Part shown: piece after piece, positions 33,857-43,301 of the stretch
How the letters are laid out: every line of letters starts with the position of its first letter
Numbering within the stretch: the first letter of the stretch is position 1
Assembly: GCF_017874455.1 (NCBI RefSeq)
Contig: NZ_JAGGLN010000002.1
Coordinates: 124,001-188,000 of the forward strand
Origin: Methanobacterium aggregans
GTDB lineage: Archaea; Methanobacteriota; Methanobacteria; Methanobacteriales; Methanobacteriaceae
Reading direction: 5' to 3'
DNA length: 64,000 nucleotides
Notes under the pieces: model-generated
Seen by the model: the letters and a program-made list of their open reading frames with translations, nothing else
Database searches by the model: none
What the model was told of the DNA's origin: nothing
Program-made: the position numbers and the translations under genes

Positions 33857-35635
33857 TTATTCAACTGTAACACATTTTGCCAAATTTTTTGGTTTATCCG
33901 GGTCTATTCCTCTTTCAACACTTATGTGATAGGATAAAAGCTGTAATGGAACAACGTAGACTAATGGAGACAATAATTCATTTAAATCCCCAGAAAACTC
34001 TATCATTTCATGTGCTTCTGACTTTAAAACCTCGTCATCAGATGATCCAAGGGCTATGACACTTGCACCTCTTGCTTTTACTTCCTGAAGGTTTCCAAGG
34101 GTTTTATCATGACTTCCACCTGGAGGTACAACTGCAACAACAGGTACATCATCATCTATCAATGCAAGTGGTCCATGTTTGAGTTCGCCTGCAGCATAAC
34201 CTTCTCCATGTATGTATGTTATTTCTTTGAGTTTTAAAGCTCCTTCCATTGCAGTTGGATATGAATAACCCCTTCCTATGAAGAAGAAATCTTCTGCATC
34301 CTTGTATTTTTTTGCTATTTCCATTATCTGATCTTCCAGTGCCAGTGCCAGTTTCATGTAGTCAGGCACTCTCTGAATGTCCTTTAAAAGTTTTTCATCC
34401 TGGGCCATAGACAGTGCAAGGAGATATATACATGTGAGTTGACTTACGTAGGTTTTTGTTGCTGCAACACCAATTTCTGGCCCTGCTCTTGTGTATATAA
34501 CATGATCAGCTTCTCTTGTGGCTGTGCTTCCAAGTACATTTACAATTGCAAGGGTTTGAGCAGTTTCATTGGCCATTCTCAGGGCTCTTAATGTGTCTGC
34601 AGTTTCACCGGACTGGCTTATGAATACTGCAAGGGTTTTCTCATCCAGGGCCCCTGCAGAAAATTCAAATTCTGATGCAAGCACCACATCTGTTGGAATG
34701 CCCACAATACCTTCAAATAGATATTTTCCAACGAGTGAAGCATGGTAGGATGTTCCACATGCAACGAAACATATCCTGTTGAACTTTGGAAAGGTATCAA
34801 CCATTTCTTTTATGTCCTTGAGTTCCATCAGGGTTTTTTTAACGGCTTCAGGCTGTTCATGAATTTCCTTAAGCATGAAATGATCGTAACCACCCTTCTC
34901 AGCCATATCTGGCGTCCAATCTACTACATTAATCTCCTTTTCAATTGGGTTGCCATTTATGTCCTTTACAGTTATACCCTCATTTGTTAAAAGGACCATC
35001 TCATTATCGTTGAGATACATGACTTTGTTGGTGTGTTTGAGTATTGCAGGTGCATCTGAAGCCAGGAAATACTCATCTTCACCTTTACCCACGATCAATG
35101 GACTTTCTTTCCGGACCCCTACGATTTTATCAGGTTCATCCATTGATATAACAGCTATTGCATAGGATCCTTGGATATTCTGGGTTGTAAGGCGTGTTGC
35201 TTCCTCTAAATCAGAACCCTCGTTCATATATTTTTCAATGAGATGAGGAATCACTTCTGTGTCTGTCTCTGATTTGAATTTGTGTCCTTCCCTTTGAAGC
35301 TGGTCTTTAAGTTCCCTGTAATTCTCTATTATTCCATTGTGAACCACAGCTATCCTGTTTTTGCAGTCTGTGTGTGGGTGGGCGTTTTCCTTTGTTGGAA
35401 GGCCATGGGTTGCCCATCTAACATGGGCGATTCCCATTTTTCCAGGAAGGTCTGTTAATTCAAGTTTTTTCTGGACATCATCTATTTTGCCATCATCCTT
35501 CTTGATTTCAATGTCCGGGGATGAAGTTGCTATGCCCACTGAGTCGTAACCCCTGTATTCCAACCTTTTAACGCAGGATAAAAGTACTGGGGCCGCATCT
35601 TTATCCTTTAGTATACATGCTACAATTCCACACAT
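33857..35635 (-). CDS. glmS: Glutamine-fructose-6-phosphate aminotransferase (isomerizing)
   Basis: A 592-residue enzyme. Cys2 (MCGIVAC) is the glutaminase nucleophile; HVRWATHG and HNGIIENY belong to the same domain. Two SIS domains follow, with VACGTSYHA near residue 290, FISQSGETADTLRAL near 340, and the C-terminal KNLAKCVTVE ending typical of GlmS. It makes glucosamine 6-phosphate, the precursor of UDP-GlcNAc and related sugars for pseudomurein and surface glycans. GGTGA lies before the ATG. It is monocistronic. Confidence 0.96.
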   Translation of the reverse strand: MCGIVACILKDKDAAPVLLSCVKRLEYRGYDSVGIATSSPDIEIKKDDGKIDDVQKKLELTDLPGKMGIAHVRWATHGLPTKENAHPHTDCKNRIAVVHNGIIENYRELKDQLQREGHKFKSETDTEVIPHLIEKYMNEGSDLEEATRLTTQNIQGSYAIAVISMDEPDKIVGVRKESPLIVGKGEDEYFLASDAPAILKHTNKVMYLNDNEMVLLTNEGITVKDINGNPIEKEINVVDWTPDMAEKGGYDHFMLKEIHEQPEAVKKTLMELKDIKEMVDTFPKFNRICFVACGTSYHASLVGKYLFEGIVGIPTDVVLASEFEFSAGALDEKTLAVFISQSGETADTLRALRMANETAQTLAIVNVLGSTATREADHVIYTRAGPEIGVAATKTYVSQLTCIYLLALSMAQDEKLLKDIQRVPDYMKLALALEDQIMEIAKKYKDAEDFFFIGRGYSYPTAMEGALKLKEITYIHGEGYAAGELKHGPLALIDDDVPVVAVVPPGGSHDKTLGNLQEVKARGASVIALGSSDDEVLKSEAHEMIEFSGDLNELLSPLVYVVPLQLLSYHISVERGIDPDKPKNLAKCVTVE

Positions 35636-36033
35636 TTATTTCACCAGTAGGTATTTTTAAATGAAACCCCATCATATATCTTTAAATGAGTTATTATTAC
35701 TGTTCTACTGTTATTTATAAGATATTTGCAATTTATATTTATAATGTTAGTAATTAGATTTTTATGGGGTTTATTAACCTTGAATTTAATTGAATTTATT
35801 CATTAAAATCTTTAGGGATTAGTTATTAGGGATTATGTTCATTTTTAATGAATTTAATGAAATTTTATTTGATGAATTTTTATAATCACGTGTTTATTAA
35901 GCACCTGATAATCATCTGATTATAACCTCTTAAATATAATTTATAATAGAAAGTACAATATCTCTAATTGTAATTTATAGGTATATATACATTTGATAAA
36001 ATAATTATACAAAAAACAAAGAATGGAGTTACC
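35636..36033. promoter_or_regulatory. Divergent promoter region glmS / purCSQ
   Basis: 398 very A+T-rich bases. For purC, GTATATATAC at 35981-35990 is a strong TATA element; a start about 25 bases downstream leaves a short leader and the GGAGTT site before the ATG at 36034. For glmS, A+T-rich stretches near 35690-35740 may serve on the other strand. No gene is visible. Confidence 0.5.
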
Positions 36034-36780
36034 ATGAACACGAAGGTTGGAAATCTCATATATAAGGGTAAAGCAAAGGATGTTTATGAAACTGAAGACA
36101 ACCAAAATGTTATAGTCAAATTCAGAGATGATATAACTGCTGGAGATGGTGCAAAAAAGGAAAGTCTCAGTAAAAAAGGTTTTTACAATTCTATAATATC
36201 TTCCAAGTTCTTTGAGGTCCTTGAGGAAGCTGGAGTTAAAACCCAGTACATCAAGCTTCTGGAACCAGGTTACATGCTTTCAAAAAAGCTGGATATGATC
36301 CCCCTTGAGGTCATAACAAGGAACCTGGCTGCAGGAAGCCTGCTTAAAAGGTTCCCATTTGAAGAAAAACAGGAATTTGAACCACCAATAATCCAAATGG
36401 ACTACAAGAATGATGAGTTCCACGATCCCATGCTCAACGATGATATCATAATTGCCCTTGGACTTGCAACTGCAGATGACCTTGAAACCATCAGGGAAAT
36501 CACCCTTAGAATAAACAGCATCATAAAGAACTTCTTGAAGGATAGGGGAATTCTTTTCCCGGATTTCAAAATTGAATTCGGACGTGATGCCGAGGGGAAC
36601 ATAGTTCTGGGTGATGAGATAAGTCCTGACACATGCAGGTTCTGGGATATGGAAACATGGGATGTTCTGGACAAGGATTTATTCAGAAAAGGTGAATCTG
36701 GAGTTATGGATGCTTACATAACTGTTGCATCCCGTATACTGAATGATGAGGATAAAGAGAAGTGGAATCTGGATATTTAA
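36034..36780 (+). CDS. purC: Phosphoribosylaminoimidazole-succinocarboxamide synthase
   Basis: A 248-residue SAICAR synthase. GKAKDVYETED near residue 10 and FRDDITAGDGAKKESLSKKG near 30-50 form the ATP and substrate loops. EVITRNLAAGSLLKRFPF, GRDAEGNIVLGDEISPDTCRFWD and the C-terminal helix are full-length family features. It joins CAIR and aspartate. It is the first gene of a purC-purS-purQ operon; purS starts 40 bases downstream. Confidence 0.97.
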   Translation: MNTKVGNLIYKGKAKDVYETEDNQNVIVKFRDDITAGDGAKKESLSKKGFYNSIISSKFFEVLEEAGVKTQYIKLLEPGYMLSKKLDMIPLEVITRNLAAGSLLKRFPFEEKQEFEPPIIQMDYKNDEFHDPMLNDDIIIALGLATADDLETIREITLRINSIIKNFLKDRGILFPDFKIEFGRDAEGNIVLGDEISPDTCRFWDMETWDVLDKDLFRKGESGVMDAYITVASRILNDEDKEKWNLDI

Positions 36781-36820
36781 CCAGATCCTGTACTTCTTAT
36801 TGATTGAGAGGATTGATCAT

Positions 36821-37075
36821 ATGAAATACAACGCAGAGGTTAAAATAAGTCTTAAAAAGGGTATGTTGAACCCTGAAGCTGCTACAATTCAAAGAGCTCT
36901 TGCTCTTCTGGATTACAAGGTTGAAAACACAGACACCATTGAAATAATAAAATTTTCAATTGAAGGTGAAGATGAGGAAACTGCACATAAAAATATAGAT
37001 GAAATGTGCCAGAGACTTCTCTGTAATCCTGTGATCCATGACTACGAAATAACAATAACTCCAGAAAATGGATAA
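36821..37075 (+). CDS. purS: Phosphoribosylformylglycinamidine synthase subunit PurS
   Basis: An 84-residue protein that starts MKYNAEVKISLKKGMLNPEA, the standard PurS beginning, and ends with the PVIHDYEITI strand. PurS bridges PurQ and PurL in the three-part FGAM synthase and helps ammonia channelling. I place the start at the ATG 36821 behind GAGAGG. A longer frame from 36743 overlaps purC and has no support. purQ starts 15 bases downstream; purL is not in the window. Confidence 0.95.
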   Translation: MKYNAEVKISLKKGMLNPEAATIQRALALLDYKVENTDTIEIIKFSIEGEDEETAHKNIDEMCQRLLCNPVIHDYEITITPENG

Positions 37076-37089
37076 AAGGAGAATGAAAG

Positions 37090-37740
37090 ATGAAAGTAGG
37101 GATTATAAGGTTCCCCGGTTCAAACTGTGATAGGGATGTTTTTCATGCCCTGGAACTTGCAGGTGCGCAGCCTGAATATATCTGGTGGAATCAGAGAGAC
37201 CTTTCAGACTTTGAGGCCATTGTAATACCAGGTGGTTTCTCATATGGAGATTATTTAAGAGCCGGAGCCATAGCAGGCATAACACCTGTTATTGAGGGGA
37301 TCAAAGAAGCTGTTAAAGATGACAAACCTGTTCTTGGTATATGCAACGGAGCTCAGATACTTGCAGAGGTTGGTCTTGTGCCTGGAGTTTTCACAGTAAA
37401 CAAGGACTCCAAATTCATATGTGAATGGGCAGATTTGAAGGTTAGAACAACGAGAACTCCATTTACAAGTATGTACAAGAAGGATGAAATTATAAGAATG
37501 CCCATAGCCCATGCTGAAGGTCGTTACTACAACGAGGAGATTGAAAAACTCCACGACAACGACCAGATAGTTCTTTCATTTGAATCTGAAAACCCAAACG
37601 GTTCAATGGAAGCCATAACTGGGGTTTGTGATGAAGAAGGTCTTGTATGTGCAGTTATGCCCCATCCAGAAAGGGCTTCAGAGATCATTCTTGGATCAGA
37701 TGATGGATTGAAGTTCTTCAAGGGAATAGTTAACTATTAA
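37090..37740 (+). CDS. purQ: Phosphoribosylformylglycinamidine synthase subunit PurQ (glutaminase)
   Basis: A 216-residue class I glutamine amidotransferase. It begins MKVGIIRFPGSNCDRD. The nucleophile Cys is in GICNGAQILAEVG near residue 85, and the catalytic His and Glu are in MPHPERASE near the C-terminus. It supplies ammonia to PurL. AAGGAG lies before the ATG. It is the last gene of the purCSQ operon. Confidence 0.97.
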   Translation: MKVGIIRFPGSNCDRDVFHALELAGAQPEYIWWNQRDLSDFEAIVIPGGFSYGDYLRAGAIAGITPVIEGIKEAVKDDKPVLGICNGAQILAEVGLVPGVFTVNKDSKFICEWADLKVRTTRTPFTSMYKKDEIIRMPIAHAEGRYYNEEIEKLHDNDQIVLSFESENPNGSMEAITGVCDEEGLVCAVMPHPERASEIILGSDDGLKFFKGIVNY

Positions 37741-37879
37741 AAGTTAAATATTAAAAACAATCGTTGAATATTTTAATGTGTTTAGTTAACGTGTTTAAAA
37801 TAAATTCTAATTTGAATGCGTTCTTTGAATGCTTTCTAGATTTAGTCGTAATATTCTAATAAAACTCAAAGGTGAATCC

Positions 37880-38584
37880 ATGGTAGTATATTTAGTGGGT
37901 GCTGGACCCGGAGATCCTGAACTTATAACAGTCAAAGCTGTAAATGCACTTAAAAAGGCAGATGTTGTTGTTTATGACCGCCTTGCCAACGAAGAAATAC
38001 TGAAACATGCCGAGGGTGCAGAATTCATTTACGTTGGTAAAAAGGCCGGAGAACACTACAAAACCCAGGAAGAAATTAACCAGATACTGGTTGATGAAGG
38101 TAAAAAACATGACGTGGTTGTGAGGCTTAAAGGTGGAGATCCATTTGTTTTCGGACGTGGTGGCGAGGAGATGCTTGCCCTTCTTGGAGAGGGAATTGGA
38201 GTGGAATTCGTACCAGGAGTTACCTCTGCCATAGGTGTTCCAACATCCGCAGGACTTCCTGTCACCCACAGAGGAATTGCAACGTCATTCACAATCGTTA
38301 CAGGGCATGAAGACCCAACCAAATCCAAAAAACAGGTTAAATGGAACTTCAATGCTGACACCATCATAATCCTCATGGGGATTGGCATGCTTGAGGAGAA
38401 CCTGAAAGAAATCATGAAGTACAAGGATCCTAAAACACCCGTTTGTGTTATTGAGAAAGGAACACTTTCTGATCAGCGTATAATAACTGGAACACTTGAA
38501 GATATAACTAAAAATGATATTAAACCACCAGCCCTTGTAATCGTTGGGCACGTGGTGGATGTATTCAAGAAGGCACGATTATGA
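37880..38584 (+). CDS. cobA: Uroporphyrinogen-III C-methyltransferase
   Basis: A 234-residue SUMT. It has VYLVGAGPGDPELITVKA at the N-terminus, then VRLKGGDPFVFGRGGEE, VEFVPGVTSAIGVP and PVTHRG, all family signatures. It methylates uroporphyrinogen III twice to precorrin-2, the branch point to sirohydrochlorin, cobalamin and F430. The ATG at 37880 has GGTGAA upstream; a longer frame from 37829 lacks support. Its TGA overlaps the hemD ATG by four bases. Confidence 0.95.
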   Translation: MVVYLVGAGPGDPELITVKAVNALKKADVVVYDRLANEEILKHAEGAEFIYVGKKAGEHYKTQEEINQILVDEGKKHDVVVRLKGGDPFVFGRGGEEMLALLGEGIGVEFVPGVTSAIGVPTSAGLPVTHRGIATSFTIVTGHEDPTKSKKQVKWNFNADTIIILMGIGMLEENLKEIMKYKDPKTPVCVIEKGTLSDQRIITGTLEDITKNDIKPPALVIVGHVVDVFKKARL

Positions 38585-39366
38585 AGGGTTTGAAAGGTAA
38601 GGTAGTTGCACTGACACGGCCTGCCGAAAGGATGCAGGAAGCTGTGGACATACTTGAAGAAAATGGTGTTGTGCCCCTGGTGGCGCCCACACTGGAACTT
38701 CAGATATCAAACACAGATTCACTGATCCAACTGTGCAATATGGCCCCTGAACTGGACTGGTTGATATTCACATCACCAACTGGAATCATCTCAGCCTTCA
38801 AACACTGCAAAGACCTTAAAAACCGATTGAACAAAGAATGCCGAATAGCAGTTATCGGGCCCAGAACAGCTAAATTTTTAGATGAAAACGGGCTCAATGC
38901 AGATATTGTTCCTAAAGATTACACCGCAGAGGGCCTTCTTGAGATTTTTAAGGATATTGATGTTAATGGGAAGAAAATAGGAATTCCCCGTACAATGGCT
39001 GCGCGTGATGTGCTTCCTGAGGGCCTTAAAGATATGGGGGCAGATGTTTCTCTTGCAGAGGCCTACAAATCAGGACTCCCCAAGGATAAAACACAGGTCA
39101 ACCATCTCATTAAAAGCTTAATAACTGGAGAAGTGGACGCTGTAACCTTCACAAGTACCCTGACAGTGAAGAATTTATTCCAACTTGCAGAGGAAACAGG
39201 TGCAAAAGAGGATATTGTGAAATCCATGAAAGATGGAGTTAAGGTTGCTGCAATAGGCCCTGTAACAGCTAAACCTCTTGAAGCTGAGAATATTCCTGTT
39301 TTAATACCCGAAGAGTACACAGTTGAAGCCATGCTTCAGAAACTGTTTGAAGATATGGTTGAATAG
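38581..39366 (+). CDS. hemD: Uroporphyrinogen-III synthase
   Basis: A 261-residue protein with the two-domain HemD pattern. The start reads LKGKVVALTRPAERMQEAVDIL; LDWLIFTSPTGI, AVIGPRTAKFL and, in the second half, VDAVTFTSTLTVKNL and VAAIGPVTAKPL are the loosely conserved motifs. It cyclises hydroxymethylbilane with ring D inversion. ATGA overlap with cobA means the two are translationally coupled, and the product of HemD is the substrate of CobA. Confidence 0.92.
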   Translation: MKGLKGKVVALTRPAERMQEAVDILEENGVVPLVAPTLELQISNTDSLIQLCNMAPELDWLIFTSPTGIISAFKHCKDLKNRLNKECRIAVIGPRTAKFLDENGLNADIVPKDYTAEGLLEIFKDIDVNGKKIGIPRTMAARDVLPEGLKDMGADVSLAEAYKSGLPKDKTQVNHLIKSLITGEVDAVTFTSTLTVKNLFQLAEETGAKEDIVKSMKDGVKVAAIGPVTAKPLEAENIPVLIPEEYTVEAMLQKLFEDMVE

Positions 39367-39458
39367 TTTAAAAACTCAGGGCCATTCCATTGGCTATTGA
39401 ATTTAATTAGAATAAATTGAATGATTTTATAAAATGATTTAAAAGGTGGGTGAAGGTA

Positions 39459-39731
39459 ATGAAAGCAGTTATATGGCCTGTTTACATTGATTCAACAAAA
39501 ACGAAGGGTGAAGGACGGAGGGTTCCGCGGGATCATGCAGTGAAATCTCCAAAACTCAGGGAGATCTCCAATGCTGCTGCAAAAATTGGTTTGAACCCTG
39601 CGATTGAAAAGGGGAAATCATATCCAAAATCATGGTGGGAAGTTTCAGGAAGGGTTTTGGTTGATAAAAACCTGCCAAAAGGGGAAATCCTAATTAGGAT
39701 AAGTAAAATGATAAAGGCTTCACGAAAGTAA
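39459..39731 (+). CDS. srp19: Signal recognition particle 19 kDa protein
   Basis: A 90-residue protein. MKAVIWPVYIDSTKTKGEGRRVP is the family start; VKSPKLREISNAAAKIGLNPA and YPKSWWEVSGRVLV follow. It binds helices 6 and 8 of 7S RNA so that SRP54 can join. The ATG at 39459 fits homologue starts; an in-frame GTG lies nine bases upstream. Confidence 0.96.
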   Translation: MKAVIWPVYIDSTKTKGEGRRVPRDHAVKSPKLREISNAAAKIGLNPAIEKGKSYPKSWWEVSGRVLVDKNLPKGEILIRISKMIKASRK

Positions 39732-39941
39732 TCCCAAAATTATTTACACTCCTTTTTACCAAAACCACCATAATATAATTTTTATTTAAGTTTTTATAGT
39801 TCTTATTTTTATAAGGAGTATTTTAATTCCCATAAGATTGGTGAATTAATAGATCAGATTTATATGGATTGATGAGTTTTCTTAAAAGTCTAAAAATCGT
39901 TAGATTTATTATTAATTTACACTTACATTATACTAGATACT

Positions 39942-41360
39942 ATGGAGTTCACATCAATGATCAACGCTCAGAGAAATTCAATGGATAGAAGATTTTCAAA
40001 GGCTCATGAAATGGTTGAGAATGCAGAGGATATTAAGATATACACCCATATAGACTGTGATGGTGTAACAGCGGGAGCTGTGCTTTCATCAACACTTGAT
40101 AAGCTTGGGAAGGATCATGAAGTTGAATTTATAAGTCTGGATAAAATGGATGACCTTGAAGTAGAGAATGAACTTACAATTTTCTCTGATCTGGGTTCTG
40201 GACAGTGCATGGACAAGTTCTGCACATCAAATTCCAAAACCCTGATTTTAGACCATCACACACCCCTCAGAAAACCGGGAGATAGTGTTGATAATGGTTT
40301 TCTTGAAATAAACCCCCATTTCTACAAAATGGATGGATCCTATGAAATTTCAGGGGGAGGTATGACTTACCTCCTTGCTAAAACCTTTGGATTCCATGAG
40401 TTAAGTTGGATGGGTGTTTTAAGTGCTGTTGGAGATATGCAGAACAGTTTAACAGGCAAAATGGAGGGTTTAAATCGGGAGATACTTGCAGAAAGTGTTG
40501 AACAAAATCTTGTAGAGTCAACGAATGACCTCGCTCTATACGGTAGGCAAACAAGACCACTTTTTATTGCCTTATCATACTTTGGAGATGTGAACCTGCC
40601 CATAACCAACAACAAAACTGAATGTCTCTTTTTACTTGAAAATCTGGGTATTCCAACAAAAAATGGTAAAAAGTACAGGACTTTATGTGATCTGAGTACT
40701 GAAGAGAAAAGTAAACTGTTTTCAGAGTTAGTTAGAATGCTGAGCAGGGAAGTTCCATCGAAGTACGTAAAATACGTTCCAAAACTGATTTCAGGAGATT
40801 CTTACGACTTTTTAAATGAGGAGGAATATTCTCCACTGCGTGATGCAAGTGAGTTTTCAACTTCTGTGAATGCCTGCAGCCGCCATAAAAAGCATGATGT
40901 TGCCCTTAGAGTTTTGAAGGGAGATAGAGGTATGGCGCTGGATGATATGGATGATCTTGCACTGGAGCACCGAAGGTACCTTGCCCAGAAGATGAGCTGG
41001 GTTCAGGAGGAAGATCGGATCATCTCCATGAGTAATCTGCAGTACTTCAATGGTAGTGAAATAAAGAGCGAAGTTGTGGGAACCATAACTGGGATGATCC
41101 TGAGTTATGGGGATTGGAAAAAACCAATAATAGGTTTTACAGAAATTGGAGATGGAAAAGAGGGTTTAAAAGTTTCACTGCGATGTTCACGTCTTCTTGC
41201 TTACAACGGAATACACTTCGGTAATTTAATAAGGAAGGTTGCCCAGAAAGTTGGAGGTACTGGAGGGGGGCATTCAGTTGCCTGCGGAGCTTACATACCC
41301 CATGGAAGTGCAGATAAATTCCTTGAAATCTTCAATGAAAGTTTAAATGGAATGATTTAA
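39942..41360 (+). CDS. DHH-family phosphoesterase, archaeal RecJ-like
   Basis: A 472-residue protein. The DHH domain has THIDCDGVTAGA (metal-binding D38 and D40), a FSDLGSGQ Asp, and LILDHHTPL near residue 105. The DHHA1 domain near the C-terminus carries GGTGGGHSVACGAYIP, the substrate-binding GGGH motif. This set is found in archaeal RecJ-like nucleases, including GAN, which associates with the GINS-MCM helicase. Single-strand exonuclease or nanoRNase activity is likely. Met 6 and Met 14 are alternative starts; no ribosome binding site is clear, so the transcript may be leaderless. Confidence 0.87.
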   Translation: MEFTSMINAQRNSMDRRFSKAHEMVENAEDIKIYTHIDCDGVTAGAVLSSTLDKLGKDHEVEFISLDKMDDLEVENELTIFSDLGSGQCMDKFCTSNSKTLILDHHTPLRKPGDSVDNGFLEINPHFYKMDGSYEISGGGMTYLLAKTFGFHELSWMGVLSAVGDMQNSLTGKMEGLNREILAESVEQNLVESTNDLALYGRQTRPLFIALSYFGDVNLPITNNKTECLFLLENLGIPTKNGKKYRTLCDLSTEEKSKLFSELVRMLSREVPSKYVKYVPKLISGDSYDFLNEEEYSPLRDASEFSTSVNACSRHKKHDVALRVLKGDRGMALDDMDDLALEHRRYLAQKMSWVQEEDRIISMSNLQYFNGSEIKSEVVGTITGMILSYGDWKKPIIGFTEIGDGKEGLKVSLRCSRLLAYNGIHFGNLIRKVAQKVGGTGGGHSVACGAYIPHGSADKFLEIFNESLNGMI

Positions 41361-41443
41361 AGAAGTTATAATAATGAAAAAGTTGAGTTTGAATGAATTG
41401 AACCTCAAGCTCAATGAATTGAAATTATGTTAAAACTGGTTGG

Positions 41444-42241
41444 ATGAGTAATATGAAGGTGTTCAAGAAAAAGGGAGAATTAACAAGGTTTCAGATACTT
41501 GCAGAGATAGCAAGGGGACAACCACATCTTAGGCAAAAGGACATAGCAGAAAAACTTGGAATAACAGTTCAAGCTGTGTCTGAGAACATCAAAAATCTTG
41601 TGGATGAGGGATACGTTGAAACCGGGCTTGGCAGTGCCAAGTACAAGATCACGAAGCGTGGTATTGAAAAGGTTAAGGGTGAAGCCTCAAACCTCAAAAA
41701 GTATGCAGACAATGTTCTTGAAACTATGAACGCCTACAAATCTGTTTGGCCAGCAATAGCCAGAGAACCAATGAGATCAGGCGATAAAATATGGCTTGAG
41801 ATGGATAAAGGTACACTCTACGCAACGAAGAAAAAAACCCCAGCTTACGCTGAAGTTTTAAATGACGCGAAAAAAGGAGAAGATGTGGCATTGGTCAGAC
41901 TTGGAGGTACCATTGAGTTAAAACTTGGAACTGTAACCATAATCAGACTTCCAACCATAAATCAGGGCGGATCAAGATCCTGCAACCTTGAAAGGGTGCT
42001 TGAGATATATGATACTGGATTTGACAAGATCGGTGCCATGGGAACAATTTCCAGGGCTGTTGCAGATAAATTAGAAATTGCAATTGATTTTGAATTTGCA
42101 ACACCCCAAGCCACTGTGGCTGCAGCAAAAAGAGGCCTTAACGTGATGGTTTTTGCAGTTGGAAAAATGACAAAAAGTATAACACGCAGACTCAATTCAG
42201 AAGGAATAATTTACACCATAGAAGATGTTTTAAAGGATTGA
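41444..42241 (+). CDS. Winged-helix regulator with C-terminal ligand-binding-like domain (archaeal)
   Basis: About 265 residues. The N-terminal ~75 residues are a winged helix-turn-helix (RFQILAEIARGQPHLRQKDIAEKLGITVQAVSENIKNLVDEGYVETG). The rest is an alpha/beta domain (VALVRLGGTIELKLGTVTIIRLPTI, then FATPQATVAAAKRGLNVMVFAVGKM). The protein is conserved in methanogens and annotated only as an HTH protein. The second domain might bind a ligand. An in-frame ATG at 41453 is an alternative start. It stands alone, 83 bases after the DHH gene. Confidence 0.8.
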   Translation: MSNMKVFKKKGELTRFQILAEIARGQPHLRQKDIAEKLGITVQAVSENIKNLVDEGYVETGLGSAKYKITKRGIEKVKGEASNLKKYADNVLETMNAYKSVWPAIAREPMRSGDKIWLEMDKGTLYATKKKTPAYAEVLNDAKKGEDVALVRLGGTIELKLGTVTIIRLPTINQGGSRSCNLERVLEIYDTGFDKIGAMGTISRAVADKLEIAIDFEFATPQATVAAAKRGLNVMVFAVGKMTKSITRRLNSEGIIYTIEDVLKD

Positions 42242-42338
42242 AATTAATTAAAACCTGAAAAAACTCTTTTTTTTCTAAATCTTTTCATTTCACTTTATTA
42301 AAACAACTTGTTCCTTAAATAGGAATTCTATCCTTTTT

Positions 42339-43232
42339 TTACAAAAATCTGCACCCACATGTATCGATCTTGGAAACTATTGCACCTTCAACACTTGTAT
42401 CTGGACTCTTAGAAATTGCAAAGGCTGTTTTTCCAAGCATGGCCATTGAGGCCCCCATTGTTTCATCTTCAAGAACTTGAACAAGTTCCAAAACTTCAGG
42501 ATCCATGAGTGATGTTTCCTCTGAGAACTTTCTCGAGAGTTTCATGAACATTTGTGGATCTGGATTTTCTAAAAGTTTTGAAAGCAGATCCCTTCCTGTT
42601 TGATTTATTTTTGCTTTGTAACCTGGATCTCCTATTATGCTTGAAGTTTCAATCTCCCCCAGGGTTTTAGATATAACGAAAAGGTCTTCTCCACTTCCAT
42701 TTCCATTCAATATCAGTTTATCAACTGCCCCCACTCCAGGAGCTCCTTCCTTAACCCGTAGTGTAATTCCTCCACAAACCTCTGCTATAACATCTCCGAG
42801 TCCACTTTGCATTTTAATTTCTGCAAGATGAGCTATTGCTGCAGCATTATTAAAGGTTAATGGAAGACCGAGTCTCTTTGAGATCCCCAGTGAAGCTCCA
42901 AGGGCGCATCCAGCAGATGTTCCGAAGCCTGCCCCAACAGGAACTTGCAGTTCATGGTTTATGTTTATTTCTTTATCTTTTAAGTATTCACTTAATTTAA
43001 ACTCTTTCTTTATTAAATCAATGGTTTTATATGTTATAGATGTGTTACGAACATCATATTTTCCGTTTATTTTGACAGAAACTCCGTTTCCATCTTTTAT
43101 CTCCACATGAGTGGTTACACCATGGTCAATGGCAACACCTGCACCCTTTGATCCTTTCTTCAGAGGGTTTGAGTTGTGGAGTATTTCAAAAAAGCCTGTT
43201 ATATGGGCTGGGGCGAAAATGGAAGATTTCAT
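42339..43232 (-). CDS. Pantoate kinase (GHMP family)
   Basis: A 297-residue GHMP kinase. SSIFAPAHITGFFEI at the start is typical of archaeal pantoate kinase. The ATP loop is VPVGAGFGTSAGCALGASLG near residue 97-117, and SGLGDVIAEVCGGI follows near residue 145-160. It phosphorylates pantoate in the archaeal CoA pathway, where phosphopantothenate synthetase acts next. The ATG at 43232 has GTGAT upstream. It is divergent from the PHP gene. Confidence 0.88.
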   Translation of the reverse strand: MKSSIFAPAHITGFFEILHNSNPLKKGSKGAGVAIDHGVTTHVEIKDGNGVSVKINGKYDVRNTSITYKTIDLIKKEFKLSEYLKDKEININHELQVPVGAGFGTSAGCALGASLGISKRLGLPLTFNNAAAIAHLAEIKMQSGLGDVIAEVCGGITLRVKEGAPGVGAVDKLILNGNGSGEDLFVISKTLGEIETSSIIGDPGYKAKINQTGRDLLSKLLENPDPQMFMKLSRKFSEETSLMDPEVLELVQVLEDETMGASMAMLGKTAFAISKSPDTSVEGAIVSKIDTCGCRFL

Positions 43233-43301
43233 GATTATCACTATATTTTAATATGCTGGATAACAATAAATAATCTATCAAAAAAAAAGGGGGATTCCAC
43301 T

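Noticed and set aside
37829..37879. Upstream extension of cobA
   Set aside because: Added residues have no counterpart in the family, and GGTGAA lies directly before the ATG at 37880.
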